Assembly (NCBI GenBank): GCA_020440745.1
Contig: JAGRNM010000032.1
Span: 1-10,302 of the forward strand
Reading direction: 5' to 3'
Origin: Deltaproteobacteria bacterium
GTDB lineage: Bacteria; UBA10199; DSSB01
DNA: 10,302 nt
The notes beneath the pieces were generated by a model. The model was not told the origin of the DNA. It ran no database searches and saw only the letters and a list, made by a program, of their open reading frames with translations. The position numbers were made by a program, and so were the translations under genes. Positions 4,949-10,302 of the stretch are shown here, in pieces; the stretch's first letter is position 1, and each line of letters starts with the position of its first letter.

Positions 4949-6691
4949 ATGTTTAATTTTTCTTATTTAAAATCTTTAAGTCTTTTATTAATTTTAAATC
5001 TTCTTTTAGCCTGTAGTGGTGGTTTTGAGGGCATTTCTCATCACCAATATCCAGATTCAGGCCAAAATACCCAAACGCCCCAAAACCCTTCTAATCAAGA
5101 ACAAGAAGAAGCAAGCGCTCCTTTAAGTTATGCCTACTTTAGTTTGCCAGGCTTTGTGCTTTATCAAATTCAATCAAGCTCCCTGCCTTATTCTACTTAT
5201 CTCACTCCTTTAAATGCCCCCAGACAATCGGTCTATCTATCGCCTAACGCCATTAATTGGAAAATGTCTAAGGATCGTCGTAAATTTGTTTATACTAACT
5301 ATTCTAAAGACAGACTTTATTTAATCGATCTGACTCAACCTAATAATCCTAGCTCTCCCACCCAATTATTTTATACTGGGGCTGGCCATGATGGCATCGA
5401 TGGTATTCAAGGCGTACAATTAAGCGAAGACGACAATTTACTTTTTTTCTATATAGCCAACCCAAATACTTTTACCGTTGACTCCGCTGCCCTTTATGCC
5501 GTGGATATTAGCGATCCTAGTCATCCTTCTTTACCTATCCAAATCAATCATCCCTTAGGACCTAACGAAAAAATCTTAGCTGATAGCTATAACTATTTAT
5601 CCGGCCAAGTAGTCCTAGGTGATGGAGTAGTCTTTTATTCTACCTATCTTAGTCTAGACGGTCTTACTGCCAGCGATTGGACAATCTATGGCCGTGATAT
5701 TAGTAATTTTCCTGTTTTAGGAGCCCCTCAAGTCATCGCCTCTAGTCCCTTAGGCTATGCTCGCCAAATAGACTTAAGCTGGGATAAGGAAAAATTATTT
5801 TTTATTGCTGGTAACGAAGTAGAAGACTCCCATTTATCGCTTTATATGACTAGAGTGGATAATTTCCCCGCTGTTGGTCCCGTTCATGAAATCAGTGGAC
5901 CTAAAGATCCTGGTCACAGTGGCTTTGCAACCGTCAGCCAATACTTTATTAGTAAAAACAATCAGACCCTAGTCTACGTCTCGAACCAAGATATTAATGA
6001 AGTCTTTGAGCTTTACTGGTCCGACATCAGCAATCCTGATAGTCCCAGCCTAGCAACTAAGGTTCATGAAGACTTGCTGGGTCCGGGCGATATAAATTCT
6101 CCCATTGGTCAGCTTCCAAAACTAAGGCTCAACGATCAGGGAACCCTCCTCTATTACCAGGTTGATGGTGACCTATACCGAGCCAGCCTAAATCCTATTC
6201 CTTTATTTAGAGAACCCCATCTTATTGCAGAAAACGCTCAACTCTTGTTTGAGGACGCTTACCTTAATCAAGAAGGGATTGTTTACTTTAAACAAGCAGA
6301 AGAAATTTATTCCATCAACACAAGCCTAGAATTGCCTATGCTTTTAGACTTAGAAGCAGACAACTTTAGCTTGCTTAGGCATCAAAGTGGTAAACAATTA
6401 ATTTATGCAGAAAACGGCGCCACCTACACCCTTTATCAAAAAGACTTAAACGGAGAAGCCCTTCCCCTAAGTGATCCCAAACCCCTCTACTACCCCAAAA
6501 GCACTTGGAAAACAGAGGGCCCCGACCAAGTTAATAACGATAAGACAGCCTACTTTTTTATAGCCGACAGTGATCCCTCTAGCGCCACTGTCCCCGTCCC
6601 TTCTATTTTTGCCATTGACTTAGAAGGCTCTAAAGAAGTGGTTTTAATTAGTCCGAAAGGCCTTAAGGTAAAAAACTTTAAAATTTATTAA
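4949..6691 (+). CDS. Beta-propeller lipoprotein, TolB/WD40-like
   Basis: This is a 580-residue lipoprotein. The signal peptide (1-21) ends in the lipobox LLLAC, so C22 would be diacylated. SGG follows with no Asp at +2, consistent with outer-membrane sorting under the Lol rule known from enterobacteria. A Gln/Asn/Pro-rich linker (about 33-58) leads into a propeller domain (about 60-570). About eight blade-like units can be picked out. Each starts with an xLSxDxxxLxY strand pair, as in KMSKDRRKFVY (105-115), QLSEDDNLLFF (157-167), DLSWDKEKLFF (275-285), FISKNNQTLVY (333-343) and LNDQGTLLYY (394-403). Several continue with a YxxDIS(N/D)PxxPS strand and loop (183-195, 247-256, 357-367). This layout is typical of TolB-like or WD40 propellers, which bind proteins or sugars. 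No catalytic residues are visible. The ligand is unknown. The gene is co-transcribed with the upstream coiled-coil gene. Confidence 0.85.
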   Translation: MFNFSYLKSLSLLLILNLLLACSGGFEGISHHQYPDSGQNTQTPQNPSNQEQEEASAPLSYAYFSLPGFVLYQIQSSSLPYSTYLTPLNAPRQSVYLSPNAINWKMSKDRRKFVYTNYSKDRLYLIDLTQPNNPSSPTQLFYTGAGHDGIDGIQGVQLSEDDNLLFFYIANPNTFTVDSAALYAVDISDPSHPSLPIQINHPLGPNEKILADSYNYLSGQVVLGDGVVFYSTYLSLDGLTASDWTIYGRDISNFPVLGAPQVIASSPLGYARQIDLSWDKEKLFFIAGNEVEDSHLSLYMTRVDNFPAVGPVHEISGPKDPGHSGFATVSQYFISKNNQTLVYVSNQDINEVFELYWSDISNPDSPSLATKVHEDLLGPGDINSPIGQLPKLRLNDQGTLLYYQVDGDLYRASLNPIPLFREPHLIAENAQLLFEDAYLNQEGIVYFKQAEEIYSINTSLELPMLLDLEADNFSLLRHQSGKQLIYAENGATYTLYQKDLNGEALPLSDPKPLYYPKSTWKTEGPDQVNNDKTAYFFIADSDPSSATVPVPSIFAIDLEGSKEVVLISPKGLKVKNFKIY

Positions 6692-6744
6692 AAATAAACT
6701 CCTAAGCATTAATCGATTAAAACCTAAAAAAATCCCTCCAAACT

Positions 6745-6761
6745 GTTTTCTAGAAGAAAAC
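6745..6761. promoter_or_regulatory. Regulon palindrome, copy 2 (variant)
   Basis: GTTTTCTAGAAGAAAAC keeps the outer seven bases of the left arm and the whole right arm of the other copies but has TAG instead of TTA at the centre. It is centred at 6753, 38 bp before the -35 box of the next promoter. It is 53 bp after the stop of the propeller gene. Confidence 0.72.
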
Positions 6762-6790
6762 ACTAATTTTAAATCCTCAAACTTTATTCA

Positions 6791-6820
6791 TTGTTTTTTG
6801 CTTATCTTTCTCACTAGTTA
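6791..6820 (+). promoter_or_regulatory. Promoter of the 6945-9420 operon
   Basis: TTGTTT (6791-6796), an 18-bp spacer, then TAGTTA (6815-6820). The preceding CATTGTTTT matches copies 1 and 4. The start site would be near 6827, giving an unusually long leader of about 118 nt. A second, independent TATAAA at 6903-6908 could serve a closer start, but it lacks a well-spaced -35. Confidence 0.5.
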
Positions 6821-6944
6821 GGCCAAAAATAATTTAGACTCTCTAAAGCTTTAAAAAAACTTCCAAACAAAAGTTTTTTGCATTGAAAAAAATACTTCAT
6901 CTTATAAATTGCCCTCTACTCTAGATTCTATAAGGAAAGGCTCT

Positions 6945-7754
6945 ATGCCTCATTTTTACCGCCATTATTTACTCTTTATTACTTTATGCCTGACGTTGGT
7001 CCTAGGCTTAAGCTTGCAAGCTTGTAGTAAAAAGCCCAACCCTGGTATCGAAGTAGGCAACCCCACAGGCACCGCTAGTTTAAAGGGACTTCTGCTGATT
7101 ATTGACCCCGAAAGAAGTAACGGAGAAACCTATGAGTTGAGCATTATCACAGAATTTTCTGGTGTGCTGACCCGCTTTACTAGCAAGGCAGAAACCCTTA
7201 ATGTTAATCTAGAAAATGTCACAGAAACTAGTTTTACAGTCCGAGCAACCTTTGCGGATGGCACCAATGTTAGGCTAGAAGTAAGCTATAGTTCGGACAA
7301 CAAAAGTATTTTGTCAGTGGAACTCTTTGTTAATGAAGTCTTAGAGCCCGCCACTTTTAATACCTTAGGTGATACTTTTGCCTGCAATACCGACACCACC
7401 AACGGAGCCGAACAACTCAGTCAATCTATCTGCAATCGGATTGTCTCCTGTACCACCACGATTAGCTGTGCCGATTGCAACACTGGTCTTAATAACAGTG
7501 ACCAATTAACCGACGAATTTGGACTACCCTTTAACGATGGTGATATTACTTTTGGAGAAGTCATCTCCCAAGTGGATAGTGGCAGTTTATCCATCCAATC
7601 AAGCGAACTCAATAATTGCTTAACGGATATTAATAACTTAACTTGCGATGATATTTCTGGGGGATTTAGCGAGAGTTTTCCCAACAATTATCAAAATATT
7701 GAAAACTTTATTCCCGAGGGCCCCGACAACTCCTGCCCTTTAGTGTTTCAATAA
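6945..7754 (+). CDS. Lipoprotein with GIEVGNPTG motif and six-Cys C-terminal domain
   Basis: This is a 269-residue exported lipoprotein. I start it at ATG 6945, which has AAGGAAAGG just upstream. An in-frame TTG at 6909 would add 12 residues before the signal peptide. The signal sequence ends in LSLQAC, making C27 the lipid site, followed by SKKPNP. The motif GIEVGNPTG (34-42) next to the lipid anchor recurs in lipoproteins of Bdellovibrio- and Myxococcus-like bacteria. Residues 43-140 look like a small beta sandwich (alternating hydrophobics, e.g. SFTVRATFADGTNVRLEVSY). Residues 155-269 hold cysteines at 163, 169, 178, 225, 234 and 264, matching in spacing those of the lipoprotein at 9566-10027, plus extra cysteines at 147 and 175. 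Disulfides in the periplasm or at the surface are likely. It is co-transcribed with 7777-9420 (22-nt gap). Function unknown. Confidence 0.85.
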   Translation: MPHFYRHYLLFITLCLTLVLGLSLQACSKKPNPGIEVGNPTGTASLKGLLLIIDPERSNGETYELSIITEFSGVLTRFTSKAETLNVNLENVTETSFTVRATFADGTNVRLEVSYSSDNKSILSVELFVNEVLEPATFNTLGDTFACNTDTTNGAEQLSQSICNRIVSCTTTISCADCNTGLNNSDQLTDEFGLPFNDGDITFGEVISQVDSGSLSIQSSELNNCLTDINNLTCDDISGGFSESFPNNYQNIENFIPEGPDNSCPLVFQ

Positions 7755-7776
7755 TTTATCAATAAGGCTTTTAAGA

Positions 7777-9420
7777 ATGAATAAAACTAAACTAAGTCAA
7801 CTAGCTCTTTTCTTATTTTTAATGCTCTTAGCCACTCCTAGCTTTGCCCAATTAATTGAAAACGCTGAGATCTACCTAAGACGAGGAGATTTAATCCCAG
7901 ACACCAATGACTATATTAAAGGGATCTATCGACCCAGCGTTAACAATCAAGGAGATATGATTGTACGTGTGACTAGCGTTAAGGATCCTATTAACCTAGA
8001 TAGCGCCATTACCATCGATGACTACCTTGTCCTAATCAATCATGAAGTGGTGTTTAGAGGCTCTGAGCATCCGGACTTTGTCAACTTTGCAGGGGATAGT
8101 CGAAGCCAATTTACGATGGATCCACTTTTTAGGCCCTTAGTAGGAGTGGATGACCAAAAAAACTTCTTTCTTCTTAACGGCGGTGAAAAAGGAACAGAGA
8201 TCTGGACTAGCTTTGGCGAAAAACTAGTCCCAGGCGATGTAGCCCCAGGCTTATTAAGCCCACTCTATACCATTAAAGAAATTGATCTAGAAAACATATG
8301 GCTAAGCCCCCAGGGTTATTTGTATTGGGAAGCTTTACTTAATAATAATCGTTATGTGTTTTATCGCTCCTCTATTAGTAATCTCCAACAAAGCGAAGTT
8401 ATCTTTAGCCTGCCCAAAACCGGCATAGAAATCTTTGGTCTCCCCGCTAAAAAACTTTGCGGCTTTAAGATTTCTCCCAATGGCGAGCATCACCTTTATC
8501 AATTTTGTGACGAAAATGGCCGAAACAGCTTTTTAGTGGCCGATGGAGTCGTGATTGAAACTAGAGATATCGATCATCCTTTTGACAATTACCTTTACGA
8601 CTATGCCATTGATAACGAAGGTAATGATCTAGTGGGAGCTCTTTTGCCCTTCGCAGACACCAGCTTAGAAGGCCTTACTTACCCACCACCCTACACTTGG
8701 GAATCCTTACTTAATGGAACCGCTATTTTTGAAAATCCTACCATCATCGACACTTGGACTTCTTCTATTTTTAGTCGGATAAGAAGTATTTCCACCAACT
8801 CTCAGGGAAAAGCCCTCTTTCGGCTTGGACTTTTTGAAGGAGAAGAAGAAGGCTTAGCCCACCCCAGTAGTAATAATAGTTATGTGGTAGCCTGTGACAT
8901 TCATGATTTTGAAAACAGCCTTAAAACCCTAGTCCGAGTAGGAGACTCTATTCTAGCTTCTGGAGGATTTGAAGAAATAGCTTTAAATACTATACAAGGA
9001 TTTTCTTATCTAAAAGAAGAAACCCTTAGTTCTTTAATGACCCAGGAACTAAGTGGAAATAATACCGCCTTTATTAAAGTCTATTTTGAAAATCCAGAAC
9101 TAGCCTATTCGAGTGCCAACTATTATCTTGCCTTAGACCAAGCGATTATCAAACTTGACCTCTTAGAAGTCTTTGCTGAGGAAGACCCCAATTGTTATCA
9201 AGACACTAGTATCAAAGTAGACCCCTACTATCTAGAAACACCTATTACTTTAAAAGAAAATATTATTGAAGAACCTAAAGAAAACACAATAAGTTCTGAC
9301 TCAAATACCGGATCTTGCTCCTTAAACCAAACTTCTATTGATTATTATGGATTATTCTTGTGGATTGGCTTCCTAAATTTTTTAATCATCGTTTTTAAAA
9401 TAAGAAAAAAATTATCATAA
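7777..9420 (+). CDS. NxxGxxAF-repeat exported protein with Cys-type C-terminal sorting signal
   Basis: This is a 547-residue exported protein. The signal peptide (1-24) ends ATPSFA before Q25. The body carries degenerate repeats of the 'choice-of-anchor tandem repeat NxxGxxAF' type. Examples are RPSVNNQGDMIVRV (52-65), AIDNEGNDLVGAL (about 277-289) and SISTNSQGKALFRL (about 337-350). Each sits near GD-containing loops such as RRGDLIPD (36-42) and RVGDSILASGGFEEI. The repeats probably form a propeller-like fold. The last 36 residues form a tripartite sorting tail. GSCSLNQ has C514 in a GSCSL setting, then a hydrophobic helix (about 524-540), then KIRKK and the end. This resembles MYXO-CTERM-like signals, which an intramembrane sorting protease processes next to the Cys. 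The combination is what 'choice-of-anchor' implies: the same repeats occur with different C-terminal anchors. The likely location is the cell surface. The ligand is unknown. Confidence 0.85.
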   Translation: MNKTKLSQLALFLFLMLLATPSFAQLIENAEIYLRRGDLIPDTNDYIKGIYRPSVNNQGDMIVRVTSVKDPINLDSAITIDDYLVLINHEVVFRGSEHPDFVNFAGDSRSQFTMDPLFRPLVGVDDQKNFFLLNGGEKGTEIWTSFGEKLVPGDVAPGLLSPLYTIKEIDLENIWLSPQGYLYWEALLNNNRYVFYRSSISNLQQSEVIFSLPKTGIEIFGLPAKKLCGFKISPNGEHHLYQFCDENGRNSFLVADGVVIETRDIDHPFDNYLYDYAIDNEGNDLVGALLPFADTSLEGLTYPPPYTWESLLNGTAIFENPTIIDTWTSSIFSRIRSISTNSQGKALFRLGLFEGEEEGLAHPSSNNSYVVACDIHDFENSLKTLVRVGDSILASGGFEEIALNTIQGFSYLKEETLSSLMTQELSGNNTAFIKVYFENPELAYSSANYYLALDQAIIKLDLLEVFAEEDPNCYQDTSIKVDPYYLETPITLKENIIEEPKENTISSDSNTGSCSLNQTSIDYYGLFLWIGFLNFLIIVFKIRKKLS

Positions 9421-9423
9421 ACC

Positions 9424-9440
9424 GTTTTCTTAAAGAAAAC
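9424..9440. promoter_or_regulatory. Regulon palindrome, copy 3
   Basis: GTTTTCTTAAAGAAAAC, identical to copies 1 and 4, begins 3 bp after the stop of the 7777 gene. It is centred at 9432, 38 bp before the -35 box of the next promoter. An A-rich tract follows, as in copy 4. Confidence 0.8.
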
Positions 9441-9469
9441 AAAAATATTATTATAACCCAATACTTCTA

Positions 9470-9498
9470 TTGAAGATCAATCCTAAGTTTATTAAAAA
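9470..9498 (+). promoter_or_regulatory. Promoter of the 9566 lipoprotein gene
   Basis: TTGAAG (9470-9475), a 17-bp spacer, then TAAAAA (9493-9498), the same -10 as at 3720. The CTATTG context (9467-9472) is shared with copies 1 and 4. The predicted leader is about 60 nt. Confidence 0.58.
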
Positions 9499-9565
9499 TC
9501 AAACCTAAAGCTAATCCAATAGATAACTCTAAAAATATCAAAATTCATTTAAAAAGGAAAAAACC

Positions 9566-10027
9566 ATGATCCCCCTTAAGCGTTTAATAAAAAATAAAAC
9601 TATTTTAACACTAAACCTAGCAGTCATCCTTAGCTTAAGCGCTTGCGGTGGCAGCGACGAAAGTGCCGCTGGCGAAGAAATTGTTCAAAGCTTTTGTCAC
9701 CATATCACTACTTGCAATAGCAATATTTCTTCAGAGGCCTGCACTCAAGTAGCTGGCAGTCATGAAGGATTAGCCCGTGATCTTTCTGGAACCATAGAGG
9801 ACTTTACCTTAAATGAAGTAGAGGAAAAAATTAAAGAAGGTCTTATTGCCCTTGATCAAGAAGCTTTAGATAATTGTCTCCAGGCCATTGAAGAAATCCC
9901 TTGTGAAGAAATTAACACCAAAATCCAGGATGAAAATGATTTAAATAATATAGACGAAGCCCTACCTGAAAACAGCGATGCTTGTGAAGATAATGTTTTT
10001 ATTAACTCTCCACAAGAACAAAAATAA
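9566..10027 (+). CDS. Small six-cysteine lipoprotein
   Basis: This is a 153-residue lipoprotein. The signal peptide ends in the lipobox LSLSAC; C27 is the lipid site, followed by GGSDESAAG, an outer-membrane-type context. The mature part is acidic and mostly helical with six cysteines at 44, 50, 59, 104, 113 and 140. Their spacing (C-x5-C-x8-C, then C-x8-C) is identical to that in the C-terminal domain of the lipoprotein at 6945-7754, and adjacent residues match too. For example QSFCHHITTC corresponds to QSICNRIVSC, and LDNCLQAIEEIPC corresponds to LNNCLTDINNLTC. It is thus a free-standing copy of that domain, lacking the GIEVGNPTG and beta region. AAGGAA precedes the ATG at normal spacing. 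It is a single-gene unit with its own promoter (copy 3 of the palindrome) and a strong downstream hairpin. Function unknown; disulfide-stabilised and extracytoplasmic by inference. Confidence 0.87.
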   Translation: MIPLKRLIKNKTILTLNLAVILSLSACGGSDESAAGEEIVQSFCHHITTCNSNISSEACTQVAGSHEGLARDLSGTIEDFTLNEVEEKIKEGLIALDQEALDNCLQAIEEIPCEEINTKIQDENDLNNIDEALPENSDACEDNVFINSPQEQK

Positions 10028-10055
10028 TATCCAAGCAATCTAAAACAATTAAAAC

Positions 10056-10115
10056 TTAAAAGAAGCCTTACATGAACTGGTGGTTTGTTTAATCTTCATG
10101 TAAGACTTCTTTTAA
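10056..10115 (+). terminator. Long AT-rich hairpin, terminator of the 9566 gene
   Basis: Arms 10056-10076 and 10095-10115 are 21 nt each with one mismatch (C66/A105 in the last digits), enclosing an 18-nt loop. The right arm ends CTTCTTTTAA, so the T-run is partly inside the stem and is mirrored by AAAA on the left. It may act in both directions. It sits 28 bp after the stop codon and just before copy 4 of the palindrome, separating two transcription units. Confidence 0.75.
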
Positions 10116-10118
10116 AAT

Positions 10119-10135
10119 GTTTTCTTAAAGAAAAC
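10119..10135. promoter_or_regulatory. Regulon palindrome, copy 4
   Basis: GTTTTCTTAAAGAAAAC, identical to copies 1 and 3, is centred at 10127, 37 bp before the -35 box of the promoter for the gene at 10268. It lies 3 bp after the terminator hairpin and is followed by an A-rich tract. Confidence 0.8.
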
Positions 10136-10163
10136 AAAAAAAAATAAAAAAGCCCATTTGCTA

Positions 10164-10192
10164 TTGTTTAAAAGCACCCCTTACTCTAGACA
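10164..10192 (+). promoter_or_regulatory. Promoter of the gene starting at 10268
   Basis: TTGTTT (10164-10169), a 17-bp spacer, then TAGACA (10187-10192), within the same CTATTGTTT context as copy 1. The predicted leader is about 70 nt. Confidence 0.55.
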
Positions 10193-10267
10193 AGTCTATT
10201 CCTCCTTAATCCAAAGCTATAGGGCTCGTGTGAGCTAAAAAAGCAAAAAACAAAGGAAGTAAAACCA

Positions 10268-10302
10268 TGATCAAAGCCTCCCCCTTTTATACTAACTTAA
10301 AA
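10268..10302 (+). CDS. Start of a gene running off the window
   Basis: An ATG is preceded by AAGGAAG at 7 nt and opens a frame (MIKASPFYTNLK) that continues past the right edge. The first 11 complete codons show no signal peptide yet. The call rests mainly on the ribosome binding site and the promoter plus palindrome upstream. It is the fourth member of the putative regulon. No product can be assigned. Confidence 0.65.

Noticed and set aside
6745..6761. TTCTAGAA core of copy 2 as a heat-shock element
   Set aside because: That resemblance is to the eukaryotic HSF site; the other three copies have TTCTTAAAGAA and do not keep it.
6909..6944. TTG at 6909 as the start of the lipoprotein gene
   Set aside because: It would put 12 polar residues before the signal peptide; ATG 6945 has a strong AAGGAAAGG upstream and gives a normal signal sequence.
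7421..7687. 88-codon open frame on the minus strand
   Set aside because: It is antisense to the six-cysteine domain of the 6945 lipoprotein, whose conserved cysteine spacing proves the plus strand is the coding one.
9856..10038. 60-codon open frame on the minus strand
   Set aside because: It is antisense to the 9566 lipoprotein, with no independent support.
1..10302. tRNA or rRNA genes, CRISPR array, insertion sequence
   Set aside because: I saw no cloverleaf-like segment, no regularly spaced direct repeats and no transposase motifs on either strand.

Overview
The window is AT-rich DNA from a diderm bacterium. Three proteins carry lipoprotein signal peptides. One protein combines a Sec signal peptide with a Cys-containing C-terminal sorting tail, and one lipoprotein has a GIEVGNPTG motif next to its lipidated cysteine. 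Together these point loosely to the old 'Deltaproteobacteria' (Bdellovibrionota or Myxococcota relatives). This placement is an inference from protein style; no rRNA or housekeeping marker is present.

Left part (1-3637), minus strand. In order of decreasing coordinate it holds: a TetR-family regulator (3008-3598); a glycine-zipper, membrane-active-looking protein (2082-2675) with a good intrinsic terminator; a two-gene nucleotidyltransferase plus winged-helix module (1856 to 616) that looks like an AbiE/DUF6036-type toxin-antitoxin or defence cassette; and the first 88 codons of a gene with an F-box-like N-terminus (1-266). The nucleotidyltransferase promoter carries a perfect 30-bp palindrome and probably makes a leaderless mRNA.

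Right part (3652-10302), plus strand. There are four transcription units: 3762-6691 (an unrecognised coiled-coil protein followed by a beta-propeller lipoprotein), 6945-9420 (a Cys-rich lipoprotein followed by an NxxGxxAF-repeat exported protein), 9566-10027 (a small Cys-rich lipoprotein), and a gene starting at 10268 that runs off the window.

The main observation is that each of these four units is preceded by the same 17-bp palindrome, GTTTTCTTAAAGAAAAC (three exact copies and one variant). In each case its centre lies 37-38 bp before a TTG-type -35 box, which is followed after 17-18 bp by a TA-rich -10 box. This is the geometry of a class I activator site centred near -72. The four units therefore look like one coordinately controlled regulon whose known products are mostly surface or periplasmic proteins. 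Two of them, in neighbouring units, share a six-cysteine domain with nearly constant spacing. The regulator is not identified; the divergent TetR gene beside the first copy is one candidate.
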